Source: Mycoplasma sp. 1018B
GTDB taxonomy: Bacteria; Bacillota_I; Bacilli_A; Mycoplasmatales; Metamycoplasmataceae
Reading direction: 5' to 3'
Assembly (NCBI RefSeq): GCF_024582675.1
Contig: NZ_CP102084.1
Coordinates: 558,001-622,000 of the forward strand
Length of the DNA stretch: 64,000 nt
Part shown: positions 54,565 to 64,000 of the stretch, one piece after another
Position numbering within the stretch: the stretch's first letter is position 1
Layout of the letters: the number at the start of each line of letters is the position of its first letter
Position numbers and translations under genes: made by a program
Notes under the pieces: generated by a model
Told to the model about the DNA's origin: nothing
Seen by the model: the letters and a program-made list of their open reading frames with translations, nothing else
Databases searched by the model: none

Positions 54565-54657
54565 ATGAATTATTGAATAATTACAAAAACAAAAGAAAAT
54601 ATTAAATTACATTTGTCATTATTGAAAAAAAGAATAAAAAAATACTCTCTTATTTAG
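54565..54657 (+). CDS. Possible 30-residue basic peptide
   Basis: An ATG preceded by TGGAGTTAAA opens 30 codons with one TGA Trp and a Lys-rich tail, ending inside the terminator hairpin. A good RBS and terminator favour expression, but the length is too short to be sure. Confidence 0.3.
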
Positions 54658-54673
54658 AAGAGAGTATTTTTTT
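54636..54673. terminator. Terminator downstream of the rRNA operon
   Basis: Perfect 15-bp arms (54636-54650 with 54659-54673), flanked by A and T tracts, lie just past the 23S processing stem. It can stop the rRNA transcript on the minus strand and the small ORF on the plus strand. Confidence 0.8.
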
Positions 54674-54675
54674 AT

Positions 54676-54695
54676 TCTTTGAAAACTGAATAGTG
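54676..54695 (-). other. 23S rRNA processing stem, 3' half
   Basis: These 20 bases are exactly complementary to 57757-57776 and enclose the 23S sequence, the usual RNase III substrate. Confidence 0.7.
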
Positions 54696-54739
54696 TTTTT
54701 TAAAAGATTTAATAAAATGTCACATACACAAAACATTTT

Positions 54740-57625
<2,886 letters not shown>

Positions 57626-57901
57626 ATGTTCCTATTTGGTTATAATGATGTGTATTTTAAGACATTTTAATAAATCATAAGATTTACTCGATGAATCAAA
57701 ACAAATTGACATAATTCATTTTGTTTGATGTCGTTGTAAATATTTTAAAATATTTTACTATTCAGTTTTCAAAGAACATTGAGAGATATTCTCTCAAAAC
57801 TAGATACAATACTTTGACCTTTTAAGCCATGACAAAAGTTATATTAATAATAAGGTCTAAAAATTAAGTCCAATACTTAAAAAGTTAGGTTTTGTACTCC
57901 G
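57626..57901 (-). other. 16S-23S spacer with processing stems, no tRNA
   Basis: The spacer (about 275 nt) contains the 3' half of the 16S stem (57796-57809, partner 59442-59455), the hairpin TTGAGAGA/TCTCTCAA (57779-57797) and the 5' half of the 23S stem (57757-57776). No tRNA gene is present. Confidence 0.7.
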
Positions 57902-59425
<1,524 letters not shown>

Positions 59426-59441
59426 TGACTGTCATGTTTAT

Positions 59442-59455
59442 TTGTATCTAGTTTT
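59442..59455 (-). other. 16S rRNA processing stem, 5' half
   Basis: These 14 bases pair perfectly with 57796-57809 around the 16S gene. They lie next to TTCTTTGAAAAC, a sequence also repeated before 23S. Confidence 0.65.
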
Positions 59456-59504
59456 CAAAGAACATCTATTCTATTTACTTTCATAAATAAATAAGAACGT
59501 TTTA

Positions 59505-59532
59505 ATCTTAACAAATTTTTAAACTTTTACAA
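59505..59532 (-). promoter_or_regulatory. rRNA operon promoter
   Basis: On the minus strand TTGTAA (59527-59532) and TAAGAT (59505-59510) are spaced by 16 nt, about 80 nt before 16S. It is the best -35/-10 pair seen in the window. Confidence 0.55.
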
Positions 59533-59560
59533 GTTTTTTTTATTTTTTTTCAAATATAAA

Positions 59561-59578
59561 AAACAGGCAAGCCTGTTT
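59561..59578 (-). terminator. Terminator of the 585-aa lipoprotein gene
   Basis: The 8-bp stem AAACAGGC/GCCTGTTT with a 2-nt loop lies at the stop codon and is followed by T residues on the minus strand. It separates the lipoprotein from the rRNA promoter. Confidence 0.75.
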
Positions 59579-61334
59579 ATATAATTCTTTCGATGAAAAT
59601 TAATTCTTGATTTTCTAAGGGTTGAATATTAATTTCATTTTCACTAATATCATCAAATGAAAATTCAAAACCTTTAAAACCTTTTAAATAAAACAAATTA
59701 TCTTTATTATTTGAATTCAACATTGATTGATTTTTATCATCTATGAAATCTATTTTTATAGGTATTATTCCTAAAGGATAATTTTTAAAAGAAAAATCAT
59801 TATTAGGATCAATATAAACTTTAACTTCTTTAATTAAAGAACCGTTATTTATTGCATATAATAAAACAAATTGTGATATAAGATTACTTATTCTTTTTTC
59901 ATAAATATCTTTTTTGTGCACTATTTCAATATTTGATAATTTATTCATATTTTGAGAATTTCATAATTGTGAATTAAACATATTTTTTTTAATTAAAAAA
60001 TTTAAAATAAAAATTAAATTATTTTCAAAAAAAATATCAGGATTAACAAATTTTATTTTTTGATTTGATTGATATGTTTGATACCCAAAATAATTTTCAC
60101 TATTTTTATTATTTAATAAATTTAATTCATTTTTAATATAAAAACCATTTAATAAATGATGATGTGGAGTAAAATTAACCGAATACCAAGGATAATATTT
60201 TTTTTCAATTTTGTCAAAAACTATTAATTTTGCAATTGCATAAGTATTATTTAATAAATCAGTATTTTCTAATCTATCAATAATTAAATTATTATTAATT
60301 TGACCATTAGTGACAATTTTTATATTTCCCTTTAACTCATTAAATAGATATTTTAAAACATTAAAATTAACTTCCTTATATATTTCATTTGGATGTAATA
60401 ATGAATCAAAATCTATAATATTAAATAGATTATTTTCAAAAATTAAATTAATATCATTAAATTTTTCATTAAGTTGAATATTTGAAATATCATCATGTTC
60501 ATTAATATTTAATGATAAAATTCCCCCACTTGTCTTATCAACGTATCTACTGAATAATTGCGAATAATCAATAAAATTAGTTATATAAATTTTATTATCA
60601 CTTTTAAAAATTAATTTATTATTTTCATCAAAAATAATCAAAGAAATTTGTAATAAATTTTCATTAATTTTGCTTAAAATTCCAAAATCTAAATAAAAAT
60701 TTTTACTTAGAGAATCTATTTCAAAATATCTTATATAAAATTCTAAGGTTTTTAATAAATAAAAATGTTGTTCTTTATTTAATATAAAGGCACTTGGTCT
60801 TAATTTTGTTGTAGAAATTTTATTTTTAAAATTTAAAGGATTGTTAATTGAAGCTAAGTAAATTAAATATTGAATATTTGGCAAAATTAAATCGAGTGAA
60901 GAATAATTATTAGAATTGTGTTCAGTTCATAAATTATTTAAATAATTATTAAAAGTTAGTTTTTCAGGATTTCAATTAAAAAAAAATAACTCATTAATTT
61001 TTAAAGTATTTTTATTGTTTAAATTTAATAAATAACTATTATTATCTATAATAAATTTTTTTGGTTTTACAAAATCATATTCATAAAAAAATAAATCGTC
61101 TATATTTATTTGTTTATTAATATAAGTAATTTTTTTAATTTGATAATTAAATAATTCTTTCAAATTTATTTGTAAATATAATTTAATCTGTTCAAAAGTT
61201 AAATTATCTTCAAATTTTAATTCTTCTAAATATTCTTTGATTTTTGTATGAATTAAATTATTTTCTTGACATGCTATAGTTAAAAATAAAGAAAAAGGAG
61301 TTAATATACTGAGAAATTTTTTTATTTTTTTCAT
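59577..61334 (-). CDS. Large lipoprotein of unknown function, 585 aa
   Basis: A signal peptide ends in lipobox LTIAC with the lipidated residue at Cys22. The start ATG 61334 follows AGAAAGATTAAA; an upstream in-frame ATG at 61376 has no RBS. The mature protein is Asn/Ile/Leu-rich with few recognisable motifs. A TSGGILSLN and a PWYSVNFTPHHHLLNGFY segment stand out. Several Trp codons are TGA. It is a surface-exposed lipoprotein anchored after Lgt and signal peptidase action. No family is recognised. Confidence 0.75.
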
Positions 61335-61384
61335 TTTAATCTTTCTTTTTAATTTTATTTTACTTTCTTTTTTCATAAAAAGTA

Positions 61385-61427
61385 AAATAAAAAACTCTTT
61401 TTATAATTAATAAGAGTTTTTTATTTT
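61385..61427 (-). terminator. Terminator after rplO
   Basis: Perfect 15-bp arms (61385-61399 with 61412-61426) with a T tract overlap the rplO stop and end the ribosomal protein operon. Confidence 0.85.
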
Positions 61428-61869
61428 ATAAATAAATAAATGTTCCACCATTACTTTTAATTGCTTCTATTGCACTTTCAGAAGCATCATGAAGTTCAAC
61501 TTTTAATTTTTTAGTTAAAGTACCTTTACCTAATAATTTAACAGGTAATGATCTTTTTAGTAAATTAGCTTTAAATAAAGATTCTAAATTTACAAAATCG
61601 TTATCGTTAAAAGATCTTTCTAAATCAGATAAATTAATAATTTGATATTCAATGTGATTTATATTATTAAAACCACGTTTACCAATTCTTCTAAATCAAG
61701 GAGTTTGGCCACCTTCAAATCCTAATCTATGTCCGTGACGTTTATTTTGACCTGATTGACCTTTTCCAGCTTGTTTACCTTTGCCAGCTGCGTGACCTCT
61801 ACCTACACGATGTTTTTCTTTTCTAGATCCTTGAGTTGGTTTTAAAGAATTTAATTTAATTTCTTGCAT
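61426..61869 (-). CDS. rplO: 50S ribosomal protein L15, 147 aa
   Basis: uL15 is recognised from [21 protein letters not shown] and [17 protein letters not shown] (Trp encoded by TGA). The late [20 protein letters not shown] is typical. In most bacteria secY follows; here a terminator and a lipoprotein gene follow instead. It lies 15 nt after rpsE. Confidence 0.94.
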
Positions 61870-61884
61870 TTTAACTCCTATAAA

Positions 61885-62535
61885 CTAATTTAATAGATCT
61901 TCAACTTTCTTATCTCTAACTAAAGCAATTTGTTCTGGAGTTCTTAATAATTTTAAAGCTTTTAATGTTGCTCTAACTATATTTGCCTTTGAACGAGAAC
62001 CATAAGTTTTAGTGTAAATATCAGTATATCCTGCTAATTCTATTACAGAACGTACAGCTCCACTAGCAACTATTCCTTTACCTTTTGGTGCAGGTTTTAA
62101 CATTACTTTTGAAGCTAAAAATTTAGCTTCAACAATGTGTGGTACAGTTATTTGTTTAAAAATTGGCACATTTATTAAATTATTTTTTGCATCTTTAATA
62201 GCTTTTTTAATAGCATCTGGTACTTCATTGGCTTTCCCATGTCCAAAACCAACACGACCTTTTTTGTCCCCTACAACAACATAAGCAGCAAATGAAAATC
62301 TTCTACCACCTTTAACAACTTTAGTTACACGAGCTATATTAACAACTTTTTCGCTAAATTCATTATCATTTTTTTCAAATTTTAAAGGTTTGTCAATTTT
62401 GTTAAATCTTGGTTTTCTTTCTGATGAGCTATTTTGAGTTGATTTTGTGTTTTGTTCTTTTACTACAAAAGGTTTTTTAATTTTTCTTACTATTTCTTTT
62501 GTTGATTCAACTTTTAATTCTTTATTTTCTGTCAT
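61885..62535 (-). CDS. rpsE: 30S ribosomal protein S5, 216 aa
   Basis: uS5 is recognised from [18 protein letters not shown] and [15 protein letters not shown]. An N-terminal charged extension of about 65 residues precedes the conserved domain, common in mollicutes. It overlaps rplR by 1 nt. Confidence 0.94.
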   Translation of the reverse strand: MTENKELKVESTKEIVRKIKKPFVVKEQNTKSTQNSSSERKPRFNKIDKPLKFEKNDNEFSEKVVNIARVTKVVKGGRRFSFAAYVVVGDKKGRVGFGHGKANEVPDAIKKAIKDAKNNLINVPIFKQITVPHIVEAKFLASKVMLKPAPKGKGIVASGAVRSVIELAGYTDIYTKTYGSRSKANIVRATLKALKLLRTPEQIALVRDKKVEDLLN

Positions 62536-62891
62536 TAGAATTTAACTCCTTTAACATGTTCTCTAACTGCTTCAGCAAAAGCTTTAACACGACCATGATA
62601 AATATAACCAGCTCTATCAAATACCAATTCTTTAATTCCTAAATTATTAATTAACTCTGCCATTTTTTTACCCGCTTCTTTTGCTGAAGAAATATTTCCT
62701 TTATAAATACCTTTTTCAAGTGTGCTAACAGAAGCTAAAGTTTTACCAGTAGTATCATCAATTAGTTGAGCATAAAAATTTTGATGTGATTTAAATACGT
62801 TAAGACGAGGTTTATTACTTGTTCCAAAAATATGTTGTCTTTCACGCAAGTGTTTAACTTTACGTGCTTTATTACGAGATAATTGAGACAT
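62535..62891 (-). CDS. rplR: 50S ribosomal protein L18, 118 aa
   Basis: uL18 binds 5S rRNA with L5. [21 protein letters not shown] and [21 protein letters not shown] are diagnostic. It lies 19 nt after rplF and overlaps rpsE by 1 nt. Confidence 0.94.
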   Translation of the reverse strand: MSQLSRNKARKVKHLRERQHIFGTSNKPRLNVFKSHQNFYAQLIDDTTGKTLASVSTLEKGIYKGNISSAKEAGKKMAELINNLGIKELVFDRAGYIYHGRVKAFAEAVREHVKGVKF

Positions 62892-62910
62892 AAATTCCTT
62901 CCTTTATTTT

Positions 62911-63450
62911 TTATTTAGCAGAAGTTTTACCTTCTTTACGACGAATCACTTCATCTTTATATGCTATTCCTTTACCAGAATATGGATTTGGTTTTCTAAC
63001 GCTGCGAATAATTGAAGCAAATTGGCCAACTGATTCTTTATTTATACCTTTAATAGTTATTTCAGTTGGTTTATTAATTTCTACTTTGACATCATTAGGA
63101 ATATTAACATTTACTAAATGACTATAACCAGCTGCTATTTCTATAATTTTATCTTTTAATGTTGCTCTATAACCAACACCTTTAATAACTAATTCTTTAA
63201 TAAACCCTTTAGAAACTCCTAAAAGCATGTTTGCTATTAAAGCATTAGTTGTTCCATGCAATTGTTTTGTATGTTTTTCTTCATTAGCACGTAATGTACT
63301 AATTTTATTTTCTTCTATATTTATTTTAATCAATGGACTAAATTCATTAGTTAATTCACCAAGTGGTCCTTGAACGCTTAACTTAGTTTGATCTAAAGTA
63401 ACTTTGACATCATTAGGAATAATTAATACACGATTACCTACACGAGACAT
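62911..63450 (-). CDS. rplF: 50S ribosomal protein L6, 179 aa
   Basis: uL6 is recognised from MSRVGNRVLIIPNDVKV, LLGVSKGFIKELVIKGVGYRA and the end PNPYSGKGIAYKDEVIRRKEG. The length is normal. The RBS is AGGAGG, 9 nt after the rpsH stop. Confidence 0.95.
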   Translation of the reverse strand: MSRVGNRVLIIPNDVKVTLDQTKLSVQGPLGELTNEFSPLIKINIEENKISTLRANEEKHTKQLHGTTNALIANMLLGVSKGFIKELVIKGVGYRATLKDKIIEIAAGYSHLVNVNIPNDVKVEINKPTEITIKGINKESVGQFASIIRSVRKPNPYSGKGIAYKDEVIRRKEGKTSAK

Positions 63451-63459
63451 TAATTCCTC

Positions 63460-63855
63460 CTATCAAATGTAAGCGATTACTTCACCGCCAACATGTTCCT
63501 TACGAGCTTGTTTATCAGTCATTATACCTTTAGATGTAGAAATTATTGCAGTTCCATAACCTGAAAGAACAGATGGTAATTTATCAACAGAAGCATAAAC
63601 TCTTAAACCAGGTTTTGACACTCTTTTAAAATCAATAATAGCTCTTTGTGAATTTTTATATTTTAAAACTATTTCAAAGTTTTTGTTTTTACCTTCGCCT
63701 TTTACTGAATAAGATGTTATATAACCTTCATTTAATAAAATATCTAGAATTTTGGCTTTTTTATTTGAAAAAGGAACATTAACAGTTTTAAATTTACGTT
63801 GATTAGCATTTTTTATACGCACAATCATATCTGAAATCGGATCTGTTATAAACAT
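63460..63855 (-). CDS. rpsH: 30S ribosomal protein S8, 131 aa
   Basis: uS8 starts MFITDPISDMIVRIKNANQR, so the ATG at 63855 is right and the upstream TTG at 63867 is not. The end GGEVIAYIW includes a TGA Trp before TAG. S8 represses the spc operon in E. coli. It lies 5 nt after rpsN. Confidence 0.95.
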
Positions 63856-63860
63856 TTTTT

Positions 63861-64000
63861 CTATCAACTCGCTTTCTTCATGCCAGGTATTTTTCCTTCA
63901 TGGGCTAAATTACGGAAACAAATACGACATATTTTATATTTTCTTAAAACTGCATGTGGACGACCGCATAATTCACAACGTGTATAAGCACGCGTAGAAA
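63861..64000 (-). CDS. rpsZ: 30S ribosomal protein S14 (zinc type), 3' end
   Basis: The frame at the right edge reads [20 protein letters not shown], then [22 protein letters not shown] and TAG. The CELC and CRIC pairs are the zinc ligands of the short S14 form. The N-terminus lies outside. It precedes rpsH as in the spc operon. Confidence 0.93.

Larger units (their letters stand above)
54415..54739. other. Spacer between ecfA1 and 23S rRNA
   Basis: It holds the ecfA1 -10 box, a possible 30-residue ORF on the plus strand (54565-54657, MNYWIITKTKENIKLHLSLL...), a bidirectional terminator (54636-54673) and the 3' half of the 23S processing stem (54676-54695). Nothing else was seen. Confidence 0.5.

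Overview
The window is a very AT-rich stretch of a mollicute chromosome of the Mycoplasma type. UGA must be read as tryptophan: many housekeeping genes (rpsP, trxB, topA, metK, gltX, ecfT and others) contain in-frame TGA at conserved positions, and a tRNA-Trp with anticodon UCA lies at 21452-21526 beside a normal tRNA-Trp (CCA) at 35293-35366. All gene coordinates here read through TGA. I could not assign a species from sequence alone.

Layout. 1-5 kb: the end of a HAD phosphatase gene, an ABC exporter pair, a pseudouridine synthase and a membrane protein with a Rho_N-like tail. 5-5.8 kb: a decayed lipoprotein gene. 5.9-11.1 kb: rnhB facing rpsP-trmD-rplS, rpmB, and hprK-lgt-trxB. 11.4-18.5 kb: a secreted subtilase with a membrane partner, RNase J, a BI-1-like membrane protein, a nuclease lipoprotein and rplK-rplA. 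18.5-28.5 kb: prfA-prmC-acpP, three tRNAs, a DegV protein, a tRNA-binding protein, tyrS, topA, rpsF-ssb-rpsR and tsaC. 28.5-35.4 kb: thiI beside a frameshifted ezrA-like gene, rpmG, ftsY-ylxM, metK under a SAM-I-type riboswitch, and efp. 35.5-45.7 kb: smc, a YitT protein, a dprA-like gene, rplU-rpmA, an SPFH protein, rpsD, rpmE, hrcA-grpE and a small peptide with a double-glycine leader. 45.7-54.4 kb: a phosphohexomutase-like relic, gyrA, gltX, a 37-residue basic protein and the ECF module ecfA1-ecfA2-ecfT. 54.7-59.4 kb: a 16S-23S rRNA operon on the minus strand without 5S. 59.6-64 kb: a lipoprotein and part of the spc ribosomal cluster (rpsN, rpsH, rplF, rplR, rpsE, rplO), all on the minus strand.

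Regulation is the most interesting aspect. The metK leader folds as a SAM-I aptamer followed by a hairpin that can hide the Shine-Dalgarno sequence, which suggests translational feedback on SAM synthesis. At least nine genes have a TATAAT box only 6-7 nt before the ATG and no Shine-Dalgarno, so they look leaderless. hrcA has a CIRCE-like repeat just upstream of its promoter. Ribosomal protein operons (rplK, rpsD, rpsP, rpsF, rplU) carry structured leaders. Almost every operon ends in a strong hairpin, and many of these sit between convergent genes.

The best candidate for something not described before is the 79-residue bacteriocin-like peptide at 45408-45647, together with the riboswitch. Three loci (5275-5779, 29637-31185, 45695-47048) are broken by clustered indels at A/T runs and record gene decay, or possibly assembly error.
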